Source of the DNA: Symbiobacterium thermophilum
Lineage (GTDB): Bacteria > Bacillota > Sulfobacillia > DYFQ01
DNA: 34,726 nucleotides
NCBI GenBank assembly: GCA_020725105.1
Contig: DYFQ01000031.1
Coordinates: forward strand, 1 to 34,726
Direction: 5' to 3'
This document shows, piece by piece, positions 26,196 to 34,249 of the stretch (positions are counted from its first letter, which is position 1; each line of letters starts with the position of its first letter). The notes below the pieces were generated by a model. It ran no database searches, was not told the DNA's origin, and was given only the letters and a program-made list of their open reading frames with translations. The position numbers were made by a program, and so were the translations under genes.

Positions 26196-26722
26196 GTGGT
26201 CACGGCCTCCCTGAGCCGCTCAAGGTAGCCGCGGTGGTCCGGACCGCCAGTCCCGGCGCCCCTGGCCCAGACCCGGACCCGCCGGACGTTCTCGTCCTCA
26301 CCCGCCGGTTGCGGGCCGGCCTCCGCGGCCGGCCGGGCCAGTTCGACCCGGAGGTGATCCTCGGGGAGCCGGTCGCGCACGGCGTCGGCCCACTCCACCA
26401 GGGTCACGCCATCCCCGTAGAAGTATTCGTCCGGCCCCAGTTCTTCCAGTTCGGCCGGGCACGCCAGCCGGTACAGGTCCATGTGATAGACGGGCAGCCG
26501 CCCGCGGTACTCGCGGATCAGCACAAAGCTGGGGCTGGTCACCTGCTCCCTGACGCCCAGCCCGCGCGCGATGCCCTGGGCCAGCACGGTCTTGCCCGCC
26601 CCCAGTTCTCCCACCAGGCAGACCACCGCTCCGGCCCCCAGCACCCGGCCCAGGGCCTCGCCAAGGGCCCTGGTCTCCTCGGCCGACCGGGTCGCAGTCT
26701 CCAGGTCCGGTTCCCGCAGCAC
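26189..26722 (-). CDS. tsaE: tRNA threonylcarbamoyl ATPase TsaE
   Basis: This 177-residue P-loop protein has Walker A GELGAGKT (38-45), TSPSFVLIREYRG and YHMDLYRL as in TsaE, which drives turnover of the TsaBD complex. GTG 26722 follows GGAGGAG. The C-terminus (about 145-177) is somewhat longer and richer in charged residues than usual. It lies between thiL and tsaB. Confidence 0.95.
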   Translation of the reverse strand: MLREPDLETATRSAEETRALGEALGRVLGAGAVVCLVGELGAGKTVLAQGIARGLGVREQVTSPSFVLIREYRGRLPVYHMDLYRLACPAELEELGPDEYFYGDGVTLVEWADAVRDRLPEDHLRVELARPAAEAGPQPAGEDENVRRVRVWARGAGTGGPDHRGYLERLREAVTTC

Positions 26723-26751
26723 GGCGCCTCCTCCGGACGTTCATTGCAAGT

Positions 26752-27873
26752 CTATTGTAGCCGCCGGTCACCTTCTCCGGGCGCCCGGCTCTCGCCGGCG
26801 TCCCGGGCCGTGGGGGCCAGGTGATCGTGGCCCCGGCGGGCCAGGTTCCGGAGCCTTCCCTCCTCGGTCTCCAACCACAGCCCGGGCCGCTCGACCACGC
26901 GGCCGATGACCGTCACCGGGGTGCCGGTGGCGTCGCCGACGGCCTTCATCCCCCGGCCCGCCCCGCCGGGTTCCACCGCCAGGAGCAACTGGTAATCTTC
27001 CCCACCATGGAGCACCCAGTCCATGGCGTCGACGCTCAGGAGGTCCGCCGCTCGCCACAGGGCCTCGGGCACGGGCAGGTCGTCCTGGCGGACGACGGCT
27101 CCCACCCCGCTCGCCTCGGTCAGGTGGCCCAGGTCGGCCGCCAGCCCGTCGGAGAGGTCGATGGCGGCCCGCACCGCACCGGTGGCCGCGGCCGCCAGCG
27201 CTTCCCGGACCCGGGGGACCGGCGTCAACTGGGCCTGGACCAGGGACTCGGCCACCGCGTCCAGCAGGCCCCCCGCCGGACGGGTGCCGCCCCAGGCCTC
27301 CAGCAACTGGAGCCCGGCCGCCGCAGCCCCCAGTTCCCCGGTGACCAGGAGGAGGTCGCCGGGACGGGCTCCCGACCGCAGCGTGGCCCGGCCGGCGTCG
27401 ACCAGGCCGAGGGCGGTCACGTCAAGGGCCAGCCCGCCCGAGGAGGCGCTGATGTTGCCGCCCACCACCGCCAGCCCGGCGGCGGCGGCCAGCGCTCCCA
27501 GGCCGTCCACCAGCCCGTCCACGGTCGCGAGGGTCGCCTCGCCGGGCAAGAAGAGGGACACCACGGCCACCCACGGCTCGGCGCCCATTGCCGCCAGGTC
27601 GCTCAGGTTCACCGCCAGCGCCTTGTGGCCCACGTCCCGGGGCGAGCACCAGTCCAGGCGGAAGTGGACTCCTTCCACCAGCCCGTCGCAGGTGGCCACC
27701 ACCTGTTGCCCGGCGGGAACCTCCAGCACCGCGGCGTCGTCGCCGGAGCCCACCACGACTCCGCGCCGGGCTTCGCCGCCGGCCAGAAGCCCGCGGGGCC
27801 TGGCGCCGGCCCGCTCCAGCCGGGCGGTGATCCGGGCGATCAGGCCGAACTCACCAAGCTCCCGAAGGTCCAC
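26752..27873 (-). CDS. thiL: Thiamine-monophosphate kinase
   Basis: ThiL phosphorylates thiamine monophosphate to the diphosphate cofactor. The 373-residue product shows the PurM-like fold: GDDAAVLEVP (metal-binding Asp pair, about 44-53), NLSDLAAMGAEPW, VVGGNIS, AIDLSDGLAADLGHL and HGGEDYQLLL. It has a charged C-terminal extension of about 20 residues beyond the usual end. GTG 27873 is behind GGAGGGAG. thiL commonly precedes tsaE in Bacillota, so this is the head of the tsa operon. No thiamine riboswitch was recognised upstream. Confidence 0.95.
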   Translation of the reverse strand: MDLRELGEFGLIARITARLERAGARPRGLLAGGEARRGVVVGSGDDAAVLEVPAGQQVVATCDGLVEGVHFRLDWCSPRDVGHKALAVNLSDLAAMGAEPWVAVVSLFLPGEATLATVDGLVDGLGALAAAAGLAVVGGNISASSGGLALDVTALGLVDAGRATLRSGARPGDLLLVTGELGAAAAGLQLLEAWGGTRPAGGLLDAVAESLVQAQLTPVPRVREALAAAATGAVRAAIDLSDGLAADLGHLTEASGVGAVVRQDDLPVPEALWRAADLLSVDAMDWVLHGGEDYQLLLAVEPGGAGRGMKAVGDATGTPVTVIGRVVERPGLWLETEEGRLRNLARRGHDHLAPTARDAGESRAPGEGDRRLQ

Positions 27874-28261
27874 GGTCTCCCTCCGGACGTAGGATTTCTG
27901 AGCGCCGCGAGCGGCTCCCTGCCCCCCGGCAGGCGGAGGTACGGCGGCCGCCCGGGCGGCCGGACCTGGACGACCTGGAAGGCAAGACCCCGGCCCGTCG
28001 CCGGGCCGGGAGCCATCGGCCGGGAAATGGCCGGCGGGGCCCGGTCATCTTCGACGACGGGTGCGGGGCCTGTGACCATGTGCCCGGTGACGGCGATGGC
28101 GGTGGCCTCAAAACGAACCGTACGGCTTCACCAGGGCCCCCCCGGGGCAAGCCGAACCGCAAGCAAGGAGCGGGCCATGATTCTCTGTGTGCCTCCGGGG
28201 CGCGGGGGGCGGTGGCGATGCGTTCGGCCAGGTGCCTTGCTCCCGGCGGCGCCCCCGGCTA
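27874..28261. other. 388-base gap, no gene recognised
   Basis: This stretch lies upstream of thiL and downstream of the leftward short-chain dehydrogenase gene. It is GC-rich with several inverted repeats (for example around 27941-27965). Frames of 79-152 codons cross it but lack ribosome binding sites or family resemblance. No thiamine-box pattern and no good vegetative promoter were seen. It is a candidate junction between the housekeeping and accessory parts of the window. Confidence 0.4.
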
Positions 28262-29002
28262 TCACCCGCGCCACCCGCCGTTGACCTCGAGCACCGCACC
28301 GGTGACGAAGTCCGCCTCTCCGTCAAGGAAGAAAAGGACTGCGTTCGCCACGTCTTCGGCCGTGCCCGGCCGACCCGCGGGAACATCCGGATCAGAAATG
28401 CCTCGGGCCTCCTCCCTTGAGCGATCCGGATCCGGTACGACGCCGGGGCAAACCACGTTGACAGTGATGCCGTGGCGAGCCTCTTCGAGGGCAAGGCAGC
28501 GGCTGAAGGCGATCATCCCCGCCTTCGCCGCGACATAGGCCGCCATGTGCGGTGCCGGGTCGGTGTACTGTCCGCCCGTGATGCCCAGGTTGACGATGCG
28601 TCCCCAGCGCCGGGCGCGCATCGGAGCCAGCACCGCGCGGCAGGTGTAAAAGACGGAGGAAAGGTTGCTTTCCACGACGGTTTGCCACTCTTCAACGCTT
28701 TGCTCCGCCACGTCCCTCCACAGGAACATCCCAACGTTGTTGACCAGCACGTCCAGCCGATCGTGCCGCTGCAGCACGGCGTCTACAAGGGCCCTCACCT
28801 GAACCGGGTCTGTGACGTCCGCCCGATAGGGCCACGCGTCGCCGCCCCCGGCGGTGACGCGCCGGACGGTTTCCGCCGCCTCGTCGTCACGGGAAAGGTA
28901 GTTCACGACGACGCGGGCGCCCCTCCGTCCCAGAGCCACCGCGATTCCTCTCCCGAGTCCCCGGGAACTTCCTGTGACCAAGGCCACCCGCCCTTCGAGC
29001 AC
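28262..29002 (-). CDS. Short-chain dehydrogenase/reductase
   Basis: This 246-residue classical SDR has the cofactor motif TGSSRGLGRG (10-19), NNVG (88-91), Asn113, and the YXXXK pair Y156 and K160. The catalytic Ser of FabG-like enzymes aligns with Ile141, with Thr142 next to it, so the hydroxyl donor may be Thr. The end, VTGAVLEVNGGW, is typical. GTG 29002 is eight bases after GGAGGAGGG. NAD(P) specificity and substrate are unknown; NYLSRDD after the second strand could accept NADP. It lies downstream of the AzlCD genes. Confidence 0.88.
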   Translation of the reverse strand: MLEGRVALVTGSSRGLGRGIAVALGRRGARVVVNYLSRDDEAAETVRRVTAGGGDAWPYRADVTDPVQVRALVDAVLQRHDRLDVLVNNVGMFLWRDVAEQSVEEWQTVVESNLSSVFYTCRAVLAPMRARRWGRIVNLGITGGQYTDPAPHMAAYVAAKAGMIAFSRCLALEEARHGITVNVVCPGVVPDPDRSREEARGISDPDVPAGRPGTAEDVANAVLFFLDGEADFVTGAVLEVNGGWRG

Positions 29003-29067
29003 GTGTCACCCTCCTCCGCCGAATCGGCCGCCTTGCGCTGTGGGACTGGGGTCTCCCCCGCCTGATC

Positions 29068-29373
29068 CTAACCGACCGCGAGCCGAATGAGCCAGTAGGC
29101 GGCAAGGCCTGCCACGATGGTGGGCAGCACCTTACCGGCTCGCCGGGCGACCAGAAGGCCGGCCAGCCCGGCCAGGGCTTCGGGGCCGGCCTGGGCTGTT
29201 TTCCCGGGCGGCAACAGTCCGGGAACCACGAGCGCGGCAAAAATCGCGACGGGCACGTACTTCAGCCAGTTCGCCACCCAGGAGGCGACGCTGCCGCCGA
29301 GCAGCGCGATCATGGCGAAACGCGTGAAAAAGGTCACGGCGGCCATGCCCGCGATGATCAGAATCGCTTCCAT
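29068..29373 (-). CDS. azlD: AzlD branched-chain amino acid export subunit
   Basis: This 101-residue protein has three to four membrane helices (about 5-20, 28-55, 70-82, 86-99), with TFFTRFAMIALLGG and WLKYVPVAIFAALVVPGLL, the AzlD pattern. It works with AzlC to export branched-chain amino acids or analogues. ATG 29373 follows GGAG by five bases and overlaps azlC by 16 bases, indicating coupling. Confidence 0.92.
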   Translation of the reverse strand: MEAILIIAGMAAVTFFTRFAMIALLGGSVASWVANWLKYVPVAIFAALVVPGLLPPGKTAQAGPEALAGLAGLLVARRAGKVLPTIVAGLAAYWLIRLAVG

Positions 29374-30071
29374 CGTCGCTCCAGCACGGCCCCAAGGGCG
29401 CCGCCGCCCAGGCCGGCGATCAGAATGTGCCAGCTCCCCGCCAGCAACGACGCCGCGGCCCAGGCTGCCGCGCCGGCGACCGCCGCCACCGCGAGGTCGA
29501 TCCGGTCGTTGAGCATGGGGCCGAGCAGTCCGAGAAAGGCCAGCGGAAAGACGAGATCGAGCCGGTAAGGCGTCAGTTCCGGCATGGCTGTCGCGAGCGC
29601 GGCGCCACCCAGGCTGGCCAGGGCCCACTGGACGTACAGACCGAAGTTGGCCCCCAGAAGGTAAGCAACGCTTCCCCGGCCCGACGCGTAGCGGGCCATG
29701 GCCAGGGCGTAGGATTCGTCCGACAGCATGAACGCCGCAAAGGCCTTCCGCCCCCATGACAGCTCCCGCACATGGGGCGCGACCGAGGCCCCCAGCAGAA
29801 GGTAGCGGAGGTTCACCACCAGGGCCAGCAGAACGATCTGCCCGGCGGTCGCGGTCGCCCAGACCTGCAGGGCCGCGAACTGGGCCGCACCCGCGAAGAC
29901 GGTCAGCGACATGAGCCAGCTCTGCCAGGCCATCAGCCCCGCCTGGCGACTGGCCAGACCGTAAACCAGGCCGAAGGCCATCACGCCCGGCGCCAGGGGA
30001 AGGGCGGCCACGAACCCGTCGCGCAGCTCGTCCACCCGATACCGAACGGGCCTGTACGTCGGCTCCGACAT
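29358..30071 (-). CDS. azlC: AzlC family amino acid exporter
   Basis: This 237-residue integral membrane protein has the AzlC signature FVAALPLAPGVMAFGLVYG, an AGAAQFAALQ stretch and NLRYLLLGASVAPH, with about seven helices. AzlC forms the large subunit of the branched-chain amino acid exporter. ATG 30071 is used; the upstream frame has no better start. It follows the RraA-like gene by about 46 bases and precedes azlD. Confidence 0.92.
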   Translation of the reverse strand: MSEPTYRPVRYRVDELRDGFVAALPLAPGVMAFGLVYGLASRQAGLMAWQSWLMSLTVFAGAAQFAALQVWATATAGQIVLLALVVNLRYLLLGASVAPHVRELSWGRKAFAAFMLSDESYALAMARYASGRGSVAYLLGANFGLYVQWALASLGGAALATAMPELTPYRLDLVFPLAFLGLLGPMLNDRIDLAVAAVAGAAAWAAASLLAGSWHILIAGLGGGALGAVLERRWKRF

Positions 30072-30117
30072 CGGCGGCCGTCCTCACGTCGCCCGCAGGG
30101 CCACCGCCGAACCCCGG

Positions 30118-30825
30118 CTATTCCTCAATGGCGCCACCCAGGTTTCGCAGGTGCTGGCGAAAGGTGTAGGACGGGTTCCTCGACCGGGCATGCAGGTACT
30201 CCCCGAATTGCAGCTGTTCGCGCAGGCTCGTTCCGGCCCGTATCTTCTCGGCCTGCGCGCGCTCCGTGTGCCAGATCAATTCGGCGATCTCTAGAAGCAC
30301 CTCAACGCGCTGCCCGGGGACAAAAAGCGCACCGTCGTCGTCCGCGAAAACGACGTCCTCCCGGCTCACCCGCACGCCGCCGACCCTGGCGCTTTCCAGG
30401 GCGTCGGGCGGCCGTGGGTCGAGCCTTCTCGGGCCCGCGGGGCAGCTGCCGTAACTGAAGACGGGAAAGCCCATCTGCGCCAGCTCCGCCGTGTCCCGGT
30501 GGGCGCCCCAGACCACGATGCCGCTCAGCCCGGCGTGGAGGACCTCGAGCGCCGTGAGATCGCCCACGCACCCCTCGTCAAGCCGCCCGTCGTTGTCCAC
30601 GACCATAACGTCGCCGCGGTCCGCTCCTTCAAGGGCCTCGAAGAAGACGTCCACGCTGCCGTAGTGGCGGACCGGCAGCGCCCGGCCGGCCACCCGCCAT
30701 CCGGGGACGAGAGGGCGCATTCCCGACGGCGCCATGCGGACATCGACCCCGAGCCGCAGGCACGCGTCGGCGATGAGCGGCGTCGAGAGATGTGAAAAAG
30801 CGGCAGCGATCTTGTGGTTATCCAT
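30118..30825 (-). CDS. RraA/HMG-aldolase family protein
   Basis: This 235-residue protein of the RraA fold shows LIADACLRLGV (about 17-27), GDVMVVD (71-77) and GAHRDTAEL (107-115) with the Arg110-Asp111 pair that is catalytic in HMG/CHA aldolases, which cleave 4-hydroxy-4-methyl-2-oxoglutarate-like acids to pyruvate. It is not a menaquinone methyltransferase despite common labels. The C-terminal extension of about 60 residues is longer than usual. It follows the MocR-type gene and precedes azlCD. Confidence 0.85.
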   Translation of the reverse strand: MDNHKIAAAFSHLSTPLIADACLRLGVDVRMAPSGMRPLVPGWRVAGRALPVRHYGSVDVFFEALEGADRGDVMVVDNDGRLDEGCVGDLTALEVLHAGLSGIVVWGAHRDTAELAQMGFPVFSYGSCPAGPRRLDPRPPDALESARVGGVRVSREDVVFADDDGALFVPGQRVEVLLEIAELIWHTERAQAEKIRAGTSLREQLQFGEYLHARSRNPSYTFRQHLRNLGGAIEE

Positions 30826-30903
30826 GGCTCCGCTCCCTTCAGGAAGGTCGGCTGCTCGGCTCGTCGGAAGCCTCTGCCCGGCTCATCGGCGCGGGTCGAC
30901 GCG

Positions 30904-32424
30904 TCATCGGTTCGGCTTTGCTCCGACGACGAGGGCATGGCAAGGGTCCACGTCCGGTGGGCCTGGGCCCGGCGGACCCGGCTCTCCGTCGACAGGCGCC
31001 GGCTCGGCCAGGTACTCCTCGCGAAGGTAAGCGGCAAGCCGTTCCAGGCCCACCGGGATCTGTGACGAGAGCGCACTCATGACCGAGAGCCCCAGATAGT
31101 TGCCGCCCCGGCCGTCCACGAAGTGCCGAGGTCCCTCTCGAAACGCCACCCCGTAGCGGCCGGTTGCCACAGCGTTCGAAACGGCCCGCCCGGACGCGGA
31201 GGCCGGCAGCCGTATCCACACCGAGAGGTGCGCCTCGGTGAGTTCCCATCGGCTTCCAGGGGGGAGCGCGTGGGGAAGCATGGCGGCCAACCGGTCGCGC
31301 CGCGCCCGGTACGCCCGGCGGGCGATGGCAAGCTGCTGGTCGAGATGGCCCTGCGACGCGTACTCCACGATGGCAGCCTGGCTCACGGTGTTCGTAAAGG
31401 AATCGGTGACAGCCTTCACCCGCGTGAGCCGCCTCACCAGAGCCGGCAGCCCTGCCACCCATCCCACCCGCAGCGCGGGGCAGATCACCTTCGAGAACGT
31501 ACCGATGGAGACGACCCCGCCGGCGTCGGCCATGGCCTGCAGCGGGACGACGAAGCACCCGCCACACAGGAGTTCGTCGGAGAACAGGGCTTCCACGATG
31601 AGCAGACCGTGGCGGGCGCAGAGTTCCAGAAGCTTCTGCCGGCGGCTGTGCGAAAGCGTCACTCCTGTCGGGTTGTGATGCGTCGGGATGGTGTACAAGA
31701 ACCTCGGTCGTACCCGCTCGAGCCGGGCTTCGAGGAGGTCCACGCGCATGCCCTCGCGGTCGAGGGGTATTCCGACGACGCGGGCTCCGAAGTACCGCAG
31801 GACATCCAGTGCCGCGGGGTGAGTCGGATCCTCCGTGAAGACGGCGTCGCCGGGCTCGAGCAGGGTCTGGGCCAGCAGGCTCAGCGCCTCCTGGAACCCG
31901 TTGACCACGAGCACCCCTTCGGTGCAGGCACTGCTGATGCCGTGGCGGCGAAGGCGGTCCACGAGAAACTCCCGAAAGGGCGGATAGCCCTCGGGAGACC
32001 CGTAGCCGAGCAGCCGTGAACCCTCTCGGGCCAGAACGTCTCGAAAGGACCCCCGGAGACGTTCAACCCAGCTCTCGTCGCCAAGAACGGGCTCGCCGGT
32101 GAAACGGATCAGGTCGGGAGGGGCGTTTGAATCGTCCTGGACCACGGGTGTGTTCTCGTCTCCCGCGGGTGCCGTGCGGGGCCAGTGATCACCGTCGACG
32201 AAGACGCCCTTTCGGGCGACCACCTTCAGGCAGCCATCCGCTACCAGATCGTCGTAGGCGCGTATGACGGTGTTGCGGCTCACCCCGAGCAGGCGCGCCA
32301 TCTCCCGGGTTCCGGGCAGCCGGGCGTCGGGAGGCAGGATTCCCCGTTGAACCAGCTGCCGGAGCTGGGTGCGAATCTGGTCGTGGAACGGCACCTGGGC
32401 CCGGCGGTTCAGGTCGACCATCAT
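30904..32424 (-). CDS. MocR-type GntR/aminotransferase regulator with altered PLP site
   Basis: This 506-residue regulator has an N-terminal GntR winged helix (FHDQIRTQLRQLVQRGIL, then TREMARLLGVSRNTVIRAY) and a C-terminal aminotransferase fold. The Schiff-base Lys312 in SIGTFSKVICPALRVGW is kept. But the usual EDDY segment reads EALF (278-281), losing the Asp that contacts the PLP pyridine nitrogen and the Tyr, and the usual LRL Arg that holds the substrate carboxylate is LGL (Gly444). It may bind a different ligand. ATG 32424 is chosen because this start puts the Lys at 312 as in GabR; TTG 32442 is also possible. It lies between the cupin and RraA-like genes. Confidence 0.88.
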   Translation of the reverse strand: MMVDLNRRAQVPFHDQIRTQLRQLVQRGILPPDARLPGTREMARLLGVSRNTVIRAYDDLVADGCLKVVARKGVFVDGDHWPRTAPAGDENTPVVQDDSNAPPDLIRFTGEPVLGDESWVERLRGSFRDVLAREGSRLLGYGSPEGYPPFREFLVDRLRRHGISSACTEGVLVVNGFQEALSLLAQTLLEPGDAVFTEDPTHPAALDVLRYFGARVVGIPLDREGMRVDLLEARLERVRPRFLYTIPTHHNPTGVTLSHSRRQKLLELCARHGLLIVEALFSDELLCGGCFVVPLQAMADAGGVVSIGTFSKVICPALRVGWVAGLPALVRRLTRVKAVTDSFTNTVSQAAIVEYASQGHLDQQLAIARRAYRARRDRLAAMLPHALPPGSRWELTEAHLSVWIRLPASASGRAVSNAVATGRYGVAFREGPRHFVDGRGGNYLGLSVMSALSSQIPVGLERLAAYLREEYLAEPAPVDGEPGPPGPGPPDVDPCHALVVGAKPNR

Positions 32425-32469
32425 GGGCAATCCGACCCCCAATCGCTGCGGGTGTCGTCCGGGTTCGGT

Positions 32470-32817
32470 TCACCCCGCCGTGTCCGCCGCAGGCGAGTCC
32501 ATGTACTCTTCACGGGGCGGCGAGAAGGCGTCGACGGCGACTGTCCGTTCCAGTGCTCGCTGGGCGTGCGGAACGTTGGGAGCAACCCGGTAACTGTCGC
32601 CCTTCCGGCACACGACCTTCTCTGAGCCGATGGTGACCTCGTAGGCGCCTTCGACGACGTAGCTGAGCTGCTCGTGGGGGTGATGGTGCAGCGGCATGGA
32701 CGCGCCCGCCTCCATGACCGACTCGACGAGCATGAGCCGCTCGCCAACGGTCAGGGTGCGCCTGGCCACCCCCGGGAACATCTGAACGACGCGGGTTGCC
32801 GCTCGCATCACAAACAC
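32470..32817 (-). CDS. Small cupin-domain protein
   Basis: This 115-residue single-domain cupin has the first metal motif MPLHHHPHEQLSYVVEG (histidines 44-46 and 48, Glu49) and the second with P79...H84 (APNVPHAQ). A divalent metal is expected. Start GTG 32817 is seven bases after GGAGGT. Such cupins act as isomerases, dioxygenases or sensors; the function is unknown. It is first in the cupin, MocR-type, RraA-like, AzlCD order. Confidence 0.85.
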   Translation of the reverse strand: MFVMRAATRVVQMFPGVARRTLTVGERLMLVESVMEAGASMPLHHHPHEQLSYVVEGAYEVTIGSEKVVCRKGDSYRVAPNVPHAQRALERTVAVDAFSPPREEYMDSPAADTAG

Positions 32818-32866
32818 GTCTGCCACCTCCGTCCCTCCAGTCCCAAGCCAGATGCTGCCTGACGCC

Positions 32867-32872
32867 ATCATA
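32867..32872 (-). promoter_or_regulatory. Possible -10 element before the cupin gene
   Basis: On the minus strand TATGAT lies at plus positions 32867-32872, about 50 bases before GTG 32817. No good -35 hexamer is visible at 16-18 bases, so this is a weak call. Confidence 0.3.
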
Positions 32873-32926
32873 CCGCCGCACCCGGTGTACCACCAGGATC
32901 CTGCGGGGACGGGTTTTTTGGAAGGG

Positions 32927-34069
32927 TCAGGCTCGTTCTGCGCAATCGTCCAGAGCGGCGGCGATCTCTTCGCGCACCGCCGGCTCGCTCTCCCGCGCGA
33001 GCGCGGCCTCCAGCGCCTGTTTTGCCGCGGGAGTGGCGAACCTTCCCAGGGCCCAGGCCGCGTGGCCACGTACGACCGGGACCTCGTCAGAAAGGAGGTT
33101 GCCCAGCAGCGGCAGCGATGTCGGGTCGGCAGCGTTTCCGATGGCCACGACGGCGTTCCGACGGATGTCGTTGCGATCCGGGTTGTAAACGAAGTACTTG
33201 GCCCAAACGGCGTGATATTCTTCGTCGCCCACGGTGGCCAGGCGAGCCAGGTCGAAGTCCGGCTCCCCCGGTGGCGCTGAGGCCGGAGCTGCCGAGAGCA
33301 CTCGCCTGTTGAACGGGCAGACCTCCTGGCAGACGTCGCATCCGTAGATCCGCGTGCCCAGGTCCGAACGCAGCGACCGGGGCAGCGACTCGCCGGCCCT
33401 CCAGGTATTGCGATCGATGCAGCGGCACGGATCGAGAACGTAGGGGCTCGCGAGGGCCCCGGTCGGGCACCGGTCGATACACAGGCGGCATCCCCCACAT
33501 GGATCGTGGCGGGCGCCCGGATAGACGAACCCGGTCAGGGGCGTGGCGCGGACCGCGCCCGTATCCTGCCGTAACAGCCGGCCCGGTTCGATCTCAGCGT
33601 CCACGGCCCACGCGAACAGGGAAACGAAGGAGTGCCCGGCCGGGAGGTACCCCAGGCAATTCCTGCGCTGCTGGACGAGCCCGGCGGCAACCGCCGCCTC
33701 TCTGCGGGGAAGGGCCGCCGTAAACTTCCATCCCCGGCTCTTGAAGAACTGTTCCATGAGCCGCCCCGCCGGATGGTCGCCCTGTTCGGGCGGGTCGCTG
33801 CGCGAGAGGTACAGGCGGGCGACCTTGCCCCGGCCGGAGCGTGGCGTCGGAATCGTGGAATAGTCCCATACGGCCACGATGACGCTGCGCGCGCCGGCCA
33901 GGGAAGCCCTCGGGTCGGCCCGGGACGGCAGGGAGGGGAAATCCTCGTAGCCCGGCCTGCTCAGGACCACCTGCCGCCAGTCGGAAAACTCGACAGCAGG
34001 CATCGCCGCCGCCGCCAGAAAGCCGGCCTTGCTTATTGCGCGCCGCAGTTGCTCCAGGCTGAAGGCCAC
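32927..34069 (-). CDS. QueG-like iron-sulfur protein with HEAT repeats, altered active site
   Basis: This 380-residue protein has two [4Fe-4S] cluster motifs: CGGCRLCIDRCP (Cys191, 194, 197, 201) and a second set (Cys215 or 217, 244, 247, 251, in YGCDVCQEVCPFNR), followed by HEAT-like repeats (about 285-380). This is the layout of epoxyqueuosine reductase QueG. The N-terminal part diverges: the QueG segment VDSAPVLERPLA, whose Asp is catalytic, aligns with TAALPRREAAVA, placing Ala at residue 118, and the following GLGWTGK stretch is GLVQQRR. So QueG activity is doubtful. GTG 34069 has a weak GAGGGTGG upstream. It is an isolated gene next to cobyrinate synthase. Confidence 0.82.
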   Translation of the reverse strand: MAFSLEQLRRAISKAGFLAAAAMPAVEFSDWRQVVLSRPGYEDFPSLPSRADPRASLAGARSVIVAVWDYSTIPTPRSGRGKVARLYLSRSDPPEQGDHPAGRLMEQFFKSRGWKFTAALPRREAAVAAGLVQQRRNCLGYLPAGHSFVSLFAWAVDAEIEPGRLLRQDTGAVRATPLTGFVYPGARHDPCGGCRLCIDRCPTGALASPYVLDPCRCIDRNTWRAGESLPRSLRSDLGTRIYGCDVCQEVCPFNRRVLSAAPASAPPGEPDFDLARLATVGDEEYHAVWAKYFVYNPDRNDIRRNAVVAIGNAADPTSLPLLGNLLSDEVPVVRGHAAWALGRFATPAAKQALEAALARESEPAVREEIAAALDDCAERA

Positions 34070-34249
34070 TTTCCACCCTCTGTCCGCCCACTGGTTCCGT
34101 TATGAGGTTATCACCCGCGCCGACCGTCGTCAGGGTCCACAGTGGCCGAAAAGACGCGGCCGTCTGGTGCCAGCACGCTGGGGCCGGAAAGGGGGAATAT
34201 GTGTCGGGCGTGGATCTCGGGAGCGCCAGGCTCGACAACCCCACCCGCC

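Noticed and set aside
27840-28079. 79-codon minus-strand frame upstream of thiL.
   Set aside because: It overlaps the thiL start, lacks a ribosome binding site and its composition is low complexity in Pro, Gly and Arg.
29327-29342. GTGAAAAAGGTCAC, similar to the CRP-type operator, inside azlD.
   Set aside because: It lies within a coding region, has weaker arms and is not near a promoter.
34111-34249. Minus-strand frame with IHARHIFPLSGPSVLAPDG after the cobyrinate synthase stop.
   Set aside because: It has no start or ribosome binding site and no recognised family; the cobyrinate synthase frame ends normally.
34070-34249. GCCACTG on the minus strand, as in cobalamin riboswitches, near the cobyrinate synthase gene.
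   Set aside because: The other conserved blocks are absent and the site lies downstream of cbiA rather than upstream.
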